Shown: positions 44,353-53,643, counted from the stretch's first letter. The stretch: DNA of 64,000 bases from JAFEDN01 sp963832945 (GCA_963832945.1 CAWHVV010000014.1:1-64000); one strand, 5' to 3'. The notes: generated by a model not told the origin, from the letters alone. Made by a program: numbers and translations.

Positions 44353-44733
44353 TTATTTTCTCCTAATAATTTAAAATTTTTAAATAATCCAGTTTAACGA
44401 AGACAATCTATCACGAGCTAAATTTAAATACCAATACTTTATTTGCGATCTTTAATATAAATATATTTATTTAATATTTTTGTTGTTATTAGGTTGGTTG
44501 AATTTATTGTATAAGTGTAAATATTTTATTTTTTTCAATTATTTATTTAAATGTAAAACCGTTTATATCATGACTTTTTTTCCTTGTCCGCCTGTGGGTT
44601 AGTTGTGGATAAAATAACGTTAAAACTTATCCACAGGAACTCATCACGGTTTTCCCTGTAGATATTCCCAGTCTATGTGGTACAATGCAGTCCTGTATTT
44701 TTTATGGTTTTCTTCATTAAAGGAATTTTTTAC
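44353..44733. other. AT-rich intergenic region with DnaA boxes; possible origin or former origin
   Basis: 44380-44580 is extremely AT-rich with runs of A and T. It is followed by the paired DnaA boxes at 44604-44635 and then the uspA promoter region (TACAAT at 44681-44686). An AT-rich stretch beside DnaA boxes, about 1 kb from rpmH, is the layout of a bacterial oriC, but only two consensus boxes were seen. Other functions are possible. Confidence 0.4.
44604..44635. promoter_or_regulatory. Inverted pair of perfect DnaA boxes
   Basis: TGTGGATAA (44604-44612) and TTATCCACA (44627-44635) are both exact consensus DnaA boxes in opposite orientation, separated by 14 bp. Confidence 0.65.
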
Positions 44734-45171
44734 ATGAAAAAATATAAAAATATTCTAGTTGCTGTGGAGTTAAATCCTAAATCCGACCTGTTAATTTTAA
44801 AGAAAGCGCGAGAGCTACGGGATCATTACCAGGCATCCCTCAGTTTACTTCATGTCGTTGAGCATCTCAGTAATTACGGAGCGGCTTATGGAGTATCGGC
44901 AGGAATAGATATCGAAGAAATTCTGATCAATGAAGCTAAAACTTCTATCCATAAAGTCGGCGCGGAGTTGGGAGTGCCTGACGAGCGATTACTGGTAAAA
45001 GTGGGTCCGTCCAGTCATGTGATCATCGAAGAAGCTAAAGAAAAGTCCGTGGATTTAATTGTCATTGGCAGTCATGGCCGGCACGGTGTCAAGTTGATGT
45101 TGGGTTCCACCGCGAATGGAGTTTTACATGGCGCAGCCTGTGATGTATTGGCGGTACGCTTAAAAGAATAA
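44734..45171 (+). CDS. Universal stress protein (UspA family)
   Basis: A 145-aa single-domain Usp. The start ATG at 44734 follows AAAGGA. It begins MKKYKNILVAVELNPKSDLL, and the ATP-binding signature GSHGRHGVKLMLGSTANGVL (G-2X-G-9X-G-S/T) is complete. The C-terminal strand is CDVLAVRLKE. Such proteins bind nucleotide and aid survival under stress. Convergent with the dacB-like gene, 2 bp apart. Confidence 0.9.
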   Translation: MKKYKNILVAVELNPKSDLLILKKARELRDHYQASLSLLHVVEHLSNYGAAYGVSAGIDIEEILINEAKTSIHKVGAELGVPDERLLVKVGPSSHVIIEEAKEKSVDLIVIGSHGRHGVKLMLGSTANGVLHGAACDVLAVRLKE

Positions 45172-45173
45172 GG

Positions 45174-46712
45174 CTATTTTGCCGTGAGCAGGAACTTACA
45201 AATTCGATCTTCTGTGTATTTGTAAACGTGGTGAGTGTCTTCCAAACCGTTAGTCATAATAACAAATACTATTAAGCCATTATTTTTTGTTTGCATGTAT
45301 CCCGCCAACGCACTGACACCTGAATTTTTCATAGTGCCGGTTTTCGCATGAATCGCTTCACCTTTTGCAAAAGCAATTAAACGTCCGCGCAAAGTGCCGT
45401 CCTGTCCTGCTATGGGTAGCGCATTCCAAAGGTCCGGCTCAATTCGGGGATTATTATAAGCATAATGCAATAAACGGGCCAACTGACGGGGGGAAACCTG
45501 ATTATACTTAGACAGACCCGAACCATCAAATAAATGAATTTGATTAAAATCTATCCCTGCCGGCCCGCCGAGAATTTGTTTAATAGCATTTAAACCATTT
45601 TGCCAGGTGCCCTGTGTTTGATAATAAACACCGCCAACCTGTTTCAGTATTGAGTTGGTATAAAGATTATCAGAATCTTTGAGCATATTTTTTACAATAA
45701 AATTAAGGGGCGGAGATTCGTGACGGGCTAACACAATGGCGGTTGGAGGCGCTTTTTGAATGTCGACTGTTCCATTAAAACGAATATTATTTTTGGCCAG
45801 AGTGTTAGCAATTAATACCCTCGCATAGATTATCGGGTTGCGCAGGGCGAGTGCGAAATATTGTTTACTGGGCAATTTAGCGATGCACCCATTCACATGA
45901 TAAATGTTATCGTTATCACTATAAACAGACATTGGACATTGGGTCCGCCCCGCACTGGTAGTTGTATTGTTGTCCACTTGAACAACTCCGGAAGGAACGG
46001 TAGTCGCGACACTGGCTGGTTTACCTGTTTGAGTGGAGGGTGACAGGATAATAGCGAAACGGTTTTCATTCAGAATAACAGCGTTTAGGGGAGCGGCATA
46101 TCCAAAGATCAGATCATGTATAAACCAGCCCGGTGCATAGGCGGAGGAACCATAAGCCGTATTATCCAGATAGACATAACCATTGATTTGATTAATTCCT
46201 AACGCCTGTAATTCATTCAGAAGATTAACCAACTGTTTGTCTGTCAGTGTCGGATCACCGCTAAACTGTACGTAGAGGTCTCCATTTAAAACACCCTGAT
46301 TAACTTGTCCTGTTGTGCGTAAACGGGTATCAAAATGATATTCTGGCTTTAAATAATCCAGTGAGGCGATAGCCACAAATAATTTATTAACACTGGCTGG
46401 AGTGAATAGATTATCGGCATTTTTTTGATAAAGTATGCGGCGGCCATCCACGGATTGTACCATAATGCCCATGTGGACATTAGGAGATATTTTACTCAAA
46501 ATAGAGTCCATACCCGACTGTATATCCAGTAGCAACGTTGCTGGTTTCACCTGGGTAGTATGGCGTGTTGTTCGGGTTGCCAGTGCCAGATGTTTATGAT
46601 GAACTGATTTGTGGTTGTGGTTTTTTTCAGTTTTGGCCAGACAGGATAGAGAAGTCACTCCGGTTAGGAATAAAACCGATAATATACTTAGTTTCTTGTA
46701 TGATTTAATCAC
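45174..46712 (-). CDS. dacB: D-alanyl-D-alanine carboxypeptidase/endopeptidase (PBP4 type)
   Basis: A 512-aa class C penicillin-binding protein that trims or cuts peptidoglycan cross-links in the periplasm. A signal peptide (KLSILSVLFLTGVTSLSCLA) precedes a His-rich linker (about 30-55). The catalytic motifs are S107-V-N-K110 (PASVNKLF), the SDN of KDSDNLYTN, and KTG in HAKTGTMKNSG. The GTG at 46712 is the best start. The His-rich linker after the signal is unusual and might bind metal. Confidence 0.9.
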   Translation of the reverse strand: MIKSYKKLSILSVLFLTGVTSLSCLAKTEKNHNHKSVHHKHLALATRTTRHTTQVKPATLLLDIQSGMDSILSKISPNVHMGIMVQSVDGRRILYQKNADNLFTPASVNKLFVAIASLDYLKPEYHFDTRLRTTGQVNQGVLNGDLYVQFSGDPTLTDKQLVNLLNELQALGINQINGYVYLDNTAYGSSAYAPGWFIHDLIFGYAAPLNAVILNENRFAIILSPSTQTGKPASVATTVPSGVVQVDNNTTTSAGRTQCPMSVYSDNDNIYHVNGCIAKLPSKQYFALALRNPIIYARVLIANTLAKNNIRFNGTVDIQKAPPTAIVLARHESPPLNFIVKNMLKDSDNLYTNSILKQVGGVYYQTQGTWQNGLNAIKQILGGPAGIDFNQIHLFDGSGLSKYNQVSPRQLARLLHYAYNNPRIEPDLWNALPIAGQDGTLRGRLIAFAKGEAIHAKTGTMKNSGVSALAGYMQTKNNGLIVFVIMTNGLEDTHHVYKYTEDRICKFLLTAK

Positions 46713-46779
46713 AATCAGATTCTCAACGTACCAAAAGTGAGAATCATAACGCGATCATTCACTTCGCTGCAAGGAAGTC

Positions 46780-46984
46780 CAGCAATTCCCGCTGAGTACA
46801 GCGAAAATTGCTTCCTGTTTTTATCCTGCGCGAGGCTTTGCCGATGCTCGGAATGAAGGGGGAGAATCGCGATTCTCCCCCTTGCGATCCCCCATCGCGG
46901 GGATAATTTTCTACGAAAATTATTTTTTTATAAGGGTGATTTATTTTTTTAAATCAAACAGTTAAAATTCACCGGGAATTGCTG
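46780..46984 (+). mobile_element. Full copy of the IS-related MITE
   Basis: 205 bp, starting CAGCAATTCCCGCTGAGTAC and ending ACCGGGAATTGCTG, inverted repeats matching the tips of the IS at 21489. Inside are a 28-bp palindrome at about 46857-46884 (centre ATCGCGAT, arms GGGGGAG/CTCCCCC), ATCCCC/GGGGAT, and an AT stem (ATAATTTTC/GAAAATTAT) followed by a T-run. Flanks AAGGAAGTC and aAAGTAAGTC match 8 of 9. Confidence 0.88.
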
Positions 46985-47186
46985 AAAGTAAGTCCCCCAA
47001 CAATTTTTTTAATTTCATTTTATATTTTTTTAGGTTTGCCTTTATTTATGTAGATTCTTTCTGCTTTTATAATCTTTTGTTGGAGGCATGTTTATATTAA
47101 TGAGGAATTATTAAGAAAATATGAAATCCAATTTCCGCTGCGAATTGCGAGGCATGATGTGGCCGCTTTAAAGGCCAGCGACAGCA
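46985..47186. other. AT-rich intergenic region
   Basis: This lies between the full MITE and a partial one. There is no convincing gene. Together with the two elements it fills the 544 bp between the dacB-like gene and the 599-aa gene. GCGAATTGCGAGGCATGATG near 47141-47160 may be a diverged end of the partial element. Confidence 0.4.
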
Positions 47187-47300
47187 GGATCGCAAGGGGG
47201 AGTTGCGCAGCGCTCCTCCCCCGCAATGAAGAGCATCGGCTCTGCCGAGCGCAGGATCAAAATGGGAAGCGGATACCGCTGTACTCAGCGGGAGCCGCTG
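47187..47300 (-). mobile_element. Partial, diverged copy of the IS-related MITE
   Basis: Read on the minus strand from 47300, CAGCGGCTCCCGCTGAGTAC starts the element (GGCT replaces AATT). The ATCCTGCGCTCGGCAGAGCC block and the GGGGGAGG...ACTCCCCC hairpin follow. Homology ends after TTGCGATCC near 47187. The tip forms the 3' end of the gene at 47257-49056. Confidence 0.75.
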
Positions 47301-49056
47301 TGCGGTCCTCGAATTTAGGTAAATAGTCGGTAATGGGTACGCTTAAATGGCCCTTTATTATTTGGCTAAACCCAATAATGATTTGGTTAGTGAGTTCAGC
47401 TTGATTAGGCTTCGAAATATCCAGTCGATTAAGCTTTAGATCGTCAGGACCTTTATAATATACCCATAAAGGATCCCTAGCCATATCCGATAAAACAATC
47501 ATTATAGTTTTACTCTCAGACATGAGACCAGGCTTTCCACTGATGGCATCAACACCTATTTTTATTCCACTTTTTATTTCGCTACCATCTATATTCATTT
47601 CGATACCGTCACTTATGTCTTCCCAGTGTATTTTTTTATTAATGAAAGGATCTAATAATTTAATAATATAATTAATATGATCCCTTAGAGTCGGCACATA
47701 AAAGATAGAGATTGACTTTGATAAAGTCTGCGTTTGAGCAATAGGTCGTTGTGAAAATGCGCATTCCATGCGTAAATTTTCTATCTTTATGAGTGCCTGA
47801 TTTACTGCCTGTATCTTTGTAGGGGTTAGGAATAAATGCTCATAGATGGCATCTAACATTAATATAGCGTCAGATAATTTGAATTGTGCCGTAATTTTAC
47901 GTAATTGAAAGTTTAATTCTTCCATGAAAGGCTCAAGCGATTCTTCTTTCTGAAAATTTAAATTTACTTGTAGTGCTTCTTTAAATTTATCTGGAGAAAA
48001 TACAGATTGAGAAATATATTTTTGAGATTTTAATTCTGGCATTTCAAGCGAACCTATGGCCATGGATAGAGATTGTTTCAGGCCGATAATCACTTGTCCA
48101 GAAACTACAGGCTTCATCGAAAAAATAAATGCGATCGCATTTTCTATATTAAATTCGCGTTTAATTTTCTCATTTAGAGATAATAGTAACTGATCTAAAG
48201 AAGTTCCCTGAGTTGCATTGAGAAATCTGGCTAGTTTAAATGTTGAAGTCGTAAGAAGATTACAATTTCCCGTAGCTTCAGAAAACTTGCTAACGGCTAG
48301 TTTAAAATAGAATAATTCTTTTGCGTCAAAAAAAAGAATATCATCTGCATCCGATGATAAAACATCGAGCATATAACCTTTCCCACAAAGGCCTTGAAGG
48401 GCTTCTAAAGGAGTTGGATACTCATCTCTAAAAGAATCCCAAGGACCTACTAATGTATAGGGTTCCGTAGGGTTTTCGGAGATTTGTTCAGTAATTTCTA
48501 AAAGACTCTGGAAAAACCAGGCTTTATTTCGTATTTGTTGACCACTCATGTGTAATTCATTGCAACTAGGAGAAGCAATTTGCAGGATGGTATCATACTG
48601 TTCAAGCAAAGCATTGACTTGTGCTTCCATAGATTTTTGTTCCTGTATCTCTTGAGTCTCATATTTAATGAATAACTGATTAGAATCATTTAAAATGTGC
48701 TTTGTGACATCAGGATTTGGAATGAGCATATCTAAGGAAAGAAATTTATAAGCTTCATTTTGCATACATAGAGAAAGGAATTCCTGGAAAATGAGGCGTT
48801 GCTTAAAATAAGCTTCTATGCAAAGTTGGAATTCTTCTTGAAGAATGCAAAGTTGGGGTCTAATGGATGAAGAAAAGGAGTTTTCGAAAGCTTTTACCAA
48901 TTGGAAATTTTCCTTATTTAAATTTTCTTTTTTCCAATATTTAAATTTTATAAAACTGAAAGTATATTCGATAATTATTTGAATAAGAGGCCTAGGTAAA
49001 AAACTCCCCAATACTTGATTTATCTTTTTCAGCTTTTTTGGATTATAATATTTCAT
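47257..49056 (-). CDS. Large protein of unknown function; C-terminus from a MITE
   Basis: A 599-aa protein with no recognised enzyme motif. The N-terminus FLPRPLIQIIIEYTFSFIKF is an amphipathic helix reminiscent of the F-box-like starts of some Legionellales effectors. The rest alternates helical segments, with a beta-rich part near 500-560 (GMEMNIDG-like stretch DGIEMNIDGSEIKSGIKIGV). No signal peptide. The last 13 residues (APAEYSGIRFPF and the residue before) and the stop are MITE-derived, so the native C-terminus has been replaced. It is 100 bp downstream of the ankyrin gene in the same direction. Confidence 0.55.
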   Translation of the reverse strand: MKYYNPKKLKKINQVLGSFLPRPLIQIIIEYTFSFIKFKYWKKENLNKENFQLVKAFENSFSSSIRPQLCILQEEFQLCIEAYFKQRLIFQEFLSLCMQNEAYKFLSLDMLIPNPDVTKHILNDSNQLFIKYETQEIQEQKSMEAQVNALLEQYDTILQIASPSCNELHMSGQQIRNKAWFFQSLLEITEQISENPTEPYTLVGPWDSFRDEYPTPLEALQGLCGKGYMLDVLSSDADDILFFDAKELFYFKLAVSKFSEATGNCNLLTTSTFKLARFLNATQGTSLDQLLLSLNEKIKREFNIENAIAFIFSMKPVVSGQVIIGLKQSLSMAIGSLEMPELKSQKYISQSVFSPDKFKEALQVNLNFQKEESLEPFMEELNFQLRKITAQFKLSDAILMLDAIYEHLFLTPTKIQAVNQALIKIENLRMECAFSQRPIAQTQTLSKSISIFYVPTLRDHINYIIKLLDPFINKKIHWEDISDGIEMNIDGSEIKSGIKIGVDAISGKPGLMSESKTIMIVLSDMARDPLWVYYKGPDDLKLNRLDISKPNQAELTNQIIIGFSQIIKGHLSVPITDYLPKFEDRTAAPAEYSGIRFPF

Positions 49057-49156
49057 GGTGTTTCCTTCTATTAGTTAATTTAATATGCTACTATATATTT
49101 TTTAAAATTGCAAGAATTTTAAGAGATACCGCGGTCTTATTAAGCTTCTCAGACCC

Positions 49157-51805
49157 TTATAGTAGAGACTGAGAAGTCGATGTACTTGTTGAATTATTGT
49201 TAACCGTAATTTGTTTGCTATTATTGCTCAACAATTCAAATAAGTGATAATCATTGGAATTACAGCCAATCTCAAGAGCCAAACCAGTGGCATTTTTTCC
49301 TTTTTTATTGGTGGGAGTGAGATCAGCTCCATAGCTTAGTAATGACCATACAATATCATCATGTTCATTTTCAACGGCTATCATCAATGCGGTATCACCT
49401 TCGTCAGAAGTGAGATTCAGATTTACACCTTTACTAAGCAACAAGTCTACGATTTCTTTTTGATTGTCTGAAATAGCAATCATCAGCGCACTGTAACCGG
49501 CACTGTCGGTTTGATCCTTATTAAGCTTTTGTTCTTTCAATAATTCTTCAACAATTAGAAAATGCCCCTTTTGACATGCCATTATGAGAGGGGTAATTTT
49601 GTTTGTTTTGGTGCAAAAATTTACATTTGCACCTTTACGAAGAGCGGATCGCAGGACTTGCATATTTCCATGTCTTGCGGCATTTAATAACTGTTCATTG
49701 ATATTTTCATTAGGATTAGTATTAAAATGCATAGTGGTTAATTGATTGCGGTTTTGCTTTTTTTCTTCGGGCATTAGTGGCTGGAAAAGAGTAACATTGG
49801 GAGTCTTCAAAGTTGGAGTTAGTAAGGCGCATAGCTCAGGATTATAAATTTTAGCCTTGGTCCATGCCGTTTCTTCTTTTGAATTGATATGCGATATATC
49901 AATCCCCGCCGTTATTAGAATCTTTACGATTTCACTTTTAAGTGATGTAATACCGGGAATATGCGATTCGCAGACCTTCATCAATGCTGTATTTTGTTTT
50001 AAATCAGTACAATTTACGTTGGCGCCTTGCTGCAATAATATTGATACGAAATCTTTATGAAGTTTCTCGGCTGCTATAATTAGTGCAGTTTCTCCTTTAT
50101 CATTCTTCCTATTTATTTCAGCTTTGTTGTCCAATAACAGGGTTACCACTTTAGGCTTCTGATCACGAACTGCCGTCATAAGCGCAGTAAGACCTTCAGG
50201 CCCAGTCAGGTTTGCAGAAACACCACGCCGCAGTAAATTGTTGACTACTTGAAAATAACCCAATTGAATAACTTGTAAAAGAAAAGGTTGATTGTTGCTA
50301 TCCGTTTCACGAATATTAATTTTTGGATGTTTTTTGCTGGTTAGTATTTCTAACACTTCTGGCTGTTTATAAAGAATTGCCTGTGTCAACGAGCTATGTC
50401 CTCGATAATCTTCATGAACAACATTTGTGTTTTCCATTAAGGTGTTTATAATTTCAATTTTACCTTTGCGAATGGCACGAATAAACGGCGTTTCATACTT
50501 CTCATTGATATGTTTGTTATCCACAGAAAAATCAATATCACTTCTCTTTAAGAGACACTCCTTTATGATTTTTTCTTTTTTGTTTTCTGAATTATCTGTG
50601 AATGAATTACCTGAAAATTGTATCGGCTCATCTGAAAAATTGGAATACGAAATTCCTTGCCGATTGATATTTTCCACAACATGCAGACTTCCATTTTTCA
50701 GAACAATTTTGCTCTCAAATACAAAACATGCCGTATTTTGATCAGTTAAAATAACTGCATTCCCCTTAATTTTGTTTAATAGTGAATAATCGAATTGAAA
50801 TAAATAAGAATCCCCATTCCATTTTAAAAGTGTTTTCATTAAATAGAGGTCATAATAAGTCCAATTTGAACTTGACAGCCATTTTGGCGGTTGCATTTCA
50901 GTAAAATTAACGTCCGCTTTACAATCAAGAACCAGTTTTAATAACTCACTATTATTCGATTCGACAGCTTCCAGCAAGTAATTATTCGAAACGCGTTCTG
51001 TTACATTGTAATTAAATATAATTGGGGCAAGTTTTTTCAAATTTTCATCATCTTGAAAACCATTATCATTAAAAAAATTTTCCAGTGTTTTCTCATCTGT
51101 GGGCCATGCTTTCCATTCAGGAGGAAAATTCAAATTTTTCAGTCGCCTTAATCTTCTTTCTTTAAAACTTTCTAGTGCATAAAAATTTAATGTTACATTT
51201 TCGCTAATTCTTCTAAATTCACCAATTCCTATATATTCCCAAACCAGATGTTGAACCTCATGGGGGCTTAAATCACCAAATCGCCTATCTAGTTTTCCTT
51301 CTGCAATGATTTCATTCGCTAATTTGTAAACCGGATATTCCGGGCAATTCTGAGCGATTGGTAACGAAGGATAAAGTTGTTCAATGTTTAAAATAATGTT
51401 TCTTGCTTCTCCAGAGGTGAGCAATCCATGTTTGTAACAAAGATTTAATAGTTGTCTAGAGAAATTCGATTCCTGGTTTCTTAAACTATTTAAAATAATC
51501 TTAGATAGATTATGGCGTATATAGAGCAATGATAAATTACTCTCATTTTTTTCGATTTTATAGTGTACCGCTATTCTCATTCCGTTGTGAAAACCGAGTT
51601 GATTAAGACTTTTGTTAAGATCTCTTAACGTAAAATTGTTAAACCCTGCGGGTATTAAATATAGGAAGCCTTCACATTGCGTTTGCACGATTTTTATGAA
51701 ATTTATCAACTGAATTTGATCAAGATATTGATCATCAAGTTCTATCATCAGGTTGTCTGTTTCTTTATCACTTAAATTCATTTTCATTGGTAAAGTTACA
51801 ATCAT
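49157..51805 (-). CDS. Ankyrin-repeat protein
   Basis: An 882-aa protein from the ATG at 51805 (a TTG at 51817 is possible). The first ~250 residues are helical with no known domain. Ankyrin repeats appear singly near 280 and as blocks at about 430-650 (e.g. TALMTAVRDQKPKVVTLLLD, TALIIAAEKLHKDFVSILLQ) and 700-850 (TPLIMACQKGHFLIVEELLK, TALMIAVENEHDDIVWSLLS). It ends in a Ser/Thr/Asn tail. Ankyrin proteins of this type in intracellular bacteria often act inside host cells; that is inference. No signal peptide and no E-block at the C-terminus. Confidence 0.82.
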   Translation of the reverse strand: MIVTLPMKMNLSDKETDNLMIELDDQYLDQIQLINFIKIVQTQCEGFLYLIPAGFNNFTLRDLNKSLNQLGFHNGMRIAVHYKIEKNESNLSLLYIRHNLSKIILNSLRNQESNFSRQLLNLCYKHGLLTSGEARNIILNIEQLYPSLPIAQNCPEYPVYKLANEIIAEGKLDRRFGDLSPHEVQHLVWEYIGIGEFRRISENVTLNFYALESFKERRLRRLKNLNFPPEWKAWPTDEKTLENFFNDNGFQDDENLKKLAPIIFNYNVTERVSNNYLLEAVESNNSELLKLVLDCKADVNFTEMQPPKWLSSSNWTYYDLYLMKTLLKWNGDSYLFQFDYSLLNKIKGNAVILTDQNTACFVFESKIVLKNGSLHVVENINRQGISYSNFSDEPIQFSGNSFTDNSENKKEKIIKECLLKRSDIDFSVDNKHINEKYETPFIRAIRKGKIEIINTLMENTNVVHEDYRGHSSLTQAILYKQPEVLEILTSKKHPKINIRETDSNNQPFLLQVIQLGYFQVVNNLLRRGVSANLTGPEGLTALMTAVRDQKPKVVTLLLDNKAEINRKNDKGETALIIAAEKLHKDFVSILLQQGANVNCTDLKQNTALMKVCESHIPGITSLKSEIVKILITAGIDISHINSKEETAWTKAKIYNPELCALLTPTLKTPNVTLFQPLMPEEKKQNRNQLTTMHFNTNPNENINEQLLNAARHGNMQVLRSALRKGANVNFCTKTNKITPLIMACQKGHFLIVEELLKEQKLNKDQTDSAGYSALMIAISDNQKEIVDLLLSKGVNLNLTSDEGDTALMIAVENEHDDIVWSLLSYGADLTPTNKKGKNATGLALEIGCNSNDYHLFELLSNNSKQITVNNNSTSTSTSQSLL

Positions 51806-51838
51806 TGCCTTTCTCAAATTTAATTATTTATGTGTTTT

Positions 51839-53380
51839 TTAACACAAGTTATCTTTAGTGTCAATATACCCAAAACGACAATATCGTTTTACCTCTGACA
51901 ACAGTTGCAGGACGGCGGAGGGCATGTCGCTATTAAACCAGATTTTTAATTGGCCCAAAGCCTGGGCTGAAAACAGAGCGTCACCGGTGATGCAACGCCA
52001 TCCGGACGCCTTGGCAGCCTGAATAAAGGCAGTTTCCAGAGGCTTAAGCACGATATCCATGGCGACGCCGTTATCTGTGAGAGGAATTTTCCATGCGGAG
52101 CATTGTTGGACGAATGCCGCCGCCGGTAAGGTATTAATGATAATATCGTAGGGAAATTCAGTGCTGGTAAAGAGTGCGTCAAAATCGATTGATTTTCCCC
52201 CGAACTTTTCCGTGAAGCTCTGAGCGCGCGCCAATGTGCGATTGCATAGCGTCACCAGCGCGTTTTTTTCCAGTAAACTGTAGGCGATGGCTTTGGCGGA
52301 ACCTCCCGCTCCCAAAATCAGACAACGCTGTTTTTTGAGGGAAGAAATTTCTTCCAATACGCTGACGCAACCCGAGGCATCGGTATTAAAACCCTGATAA
52401 TGGGTATTTTCACGTTTAATAGTGTTCACGATGCGCAGATCCGCGGCTTCGGCAAACAAATCATCCACCCAGGTGACAATGCTTTCCTTATGGGGAATGG
52501 TCACGCTGAATCCTAAAAAAGGCAGCCGGCGAAACAAAAGCATTGCCTGGTTGAGTTGTTCAGGCGGCACTCTGCATTTCACATAAACGGCGTTTTTGCC
52601 GAGTAATTCGAAGACGCCGTTATGGACCAGATGCCCAGGACTTTGTGAAACCGGGTCGCCGATCAGGGCATAAATAGCCGTATCCTGATTCAGTTTTGGC
52701 AGGCGGTAAATATCGGTGAGGGTCGATAAACTCAGTTGACCGGGCGCGGTTTCATGATCATGACTCGCATAACCGTAAGTGAAACAACTTCCAGCGACAG
52801 GCGCCAAAATTCGGCTGATTTGCCCATCTTCGCCCATCGCAATCAGGGTCGCGCGATGCTCGCGGCTGATGGATTTTAAAAAAATAAGTACTCGCAGCGT
52901 ATCGCAGATATTCTGCGCGTATGTGGCGATTTTCAGGATATCGAATTGTGGGTTTCTTAAGGACCGCCACAATCCTTTCAGATCCTCGGGGGTCTCATGG
53001 AAATTATGCCAGGAGCCTATGATTTCAATTTGCGAAAATTGACGGCGAAATGTGTCCAGCCATTCGGGAGGGACATCGTATTCCAGGTCCATGTATTCGG
53101 GTTGACACTTTCCCAGTTCCAGAATTAACGATAATCTCTCGTGCTCAGGCAGATGACAGCGACCGCCCTGGGAATGTTTCCGCAAAGTAAAAATCACCGG
53201 CAAAGTGATCTCGCGGCGCAGTCTGGAAATGGTGTCAATCTCAAGGGTTTTCCAGTAATCGAGCCGCAGTTCAATCGCGTCGGCGGATGAGGCCGCCTGC
53301 CTGATCTGTTGCTGTGAAGAAAGCAGATCTTCACCGCAAATGACAGCCACTCGTAAGCAGCGGGAATGGTTAACGGTCAT
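51839..53380 (-). CDS. aroDE: Fused 3-dehydroquinate dehydratase (type I) / shikimate dehydrogenase
   Basis: A 513-aa bifunctional enzyme for steps 3 and 4 of the shikimate pathway. Residues 1-225 are type I dehydroquinase: AIELRLDYW, the catalytic His in GSWHNFHETP and Schiff-base Lys in DILKIATYA. Residues 235-510 are shikimate dehydrogenase: YALIGDPVSQSPGHLVHN, the catalytic Lys in GFSVTIPHKESIV and the NADP loop LILGAGGSAKAIAYSL. Such a fusion is known in plants and Chlamydiae and is unusual in gammaproteobacteria. Last gene of the aro operon, overlapping aroQ by 11 bp. Confidence 0.93.
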   Translation of the reverse strand: MTVNHSRCLRVAVICGEDLLSSQQQIRQAASSADAIELRLDYWKTLEIDTISRLRREITLPVIFTLRKHSQGGRCHLPEHERLSLILELGKCQPEYMDLEYDVPPEWLDTFRRQFSQIEIIGSWHNFHETPEDLKGLWRSLRNPQFDILKIATYAQNICDTLRVLIFLKSISREHRATLIAMGEDGQISRILAPVAGSCFTYGYASHDHETAPGQLSLSTLTDIYRLPKLNQDTAIYALIGDPVSQSPGHLVHNGVFELLGKNAVYVKCRVPPEQLNQAMLLFRRLPFLGFSVTIPHKESIVTWVDDLFAEAADLRIVNTIKRENTHYQGFNTDASGCVSVLEEISSLKKQRCLILGAGGSAKAIAYSLLEKNALVTLCNRTLARAQSFTEKFGGKSIDFDALFTSTEFPYDIIINTLPAAAFVQQCSAWKIPLTDNGVAMDIVLKPLETAFIQAAKASGWRCITGDALFSAQALGQLKIWFNSDMPSAVLQLLSEVKRYCRFGYIDTKDNLC

Positions 53381-53639
53381 CTTTTTGCAAGCCTCTCGAA
53401 TGGGCGATTATTTCTGCGAATAAATGGATAACAAAACTGGAATCAATTTGATAGTGCAAACATAATTTCTCATATTGCTGTTTTTGGAGTTTTTCGCGCT
53501 GACGATCTCTCACCGGTTTTCCCGATTCTGTTTTGATAAGGCCGATTTTTTTAGATAATTTTTGCCGCATCATTAGTTTTTTAATAATAGCCGCGTCGAT
53601 TTTATCAATTTGTTCGCGTAATAATTGAAGCTTTTTCAC
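53370..53639 (-). CDS. aroQ: Chorismate mutase, AroQ class
   Basis: An 89-aa monofunctional chorismate mutase (chorismate to prephenate). The all-helical AroQ pattern is evident: LREQIDKIDAAIIKKLMMRQ with the catalytic Arg, then KLSKKIGLIKTESGKPVRDR with the catalytic Lys, and a C-terminal helix HLFAEIIAHSRG. It lies 4 bp after the prephenate dehydratase gene; the two activities, fused in E. coli PheA, are separate here. Confidence 0.88.
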   Translation of the reverse strand: MKKLQLLREQIDKIDAAIIKKLMMRQKLSKKIGLIKTESGKPVRDRQREKLQKQQYEKLCLHYQIDSSFVIHLFAEIIAHSRGLQKDDR

Positions 53640-53643
53640 ATTC

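Noticed and set aside
52770..52785. Possible parS half-site (GTGAAACA)
   Set aside because: Only half of the 16-bp parS palindrome is present, inside aroDE; no full site was seen.
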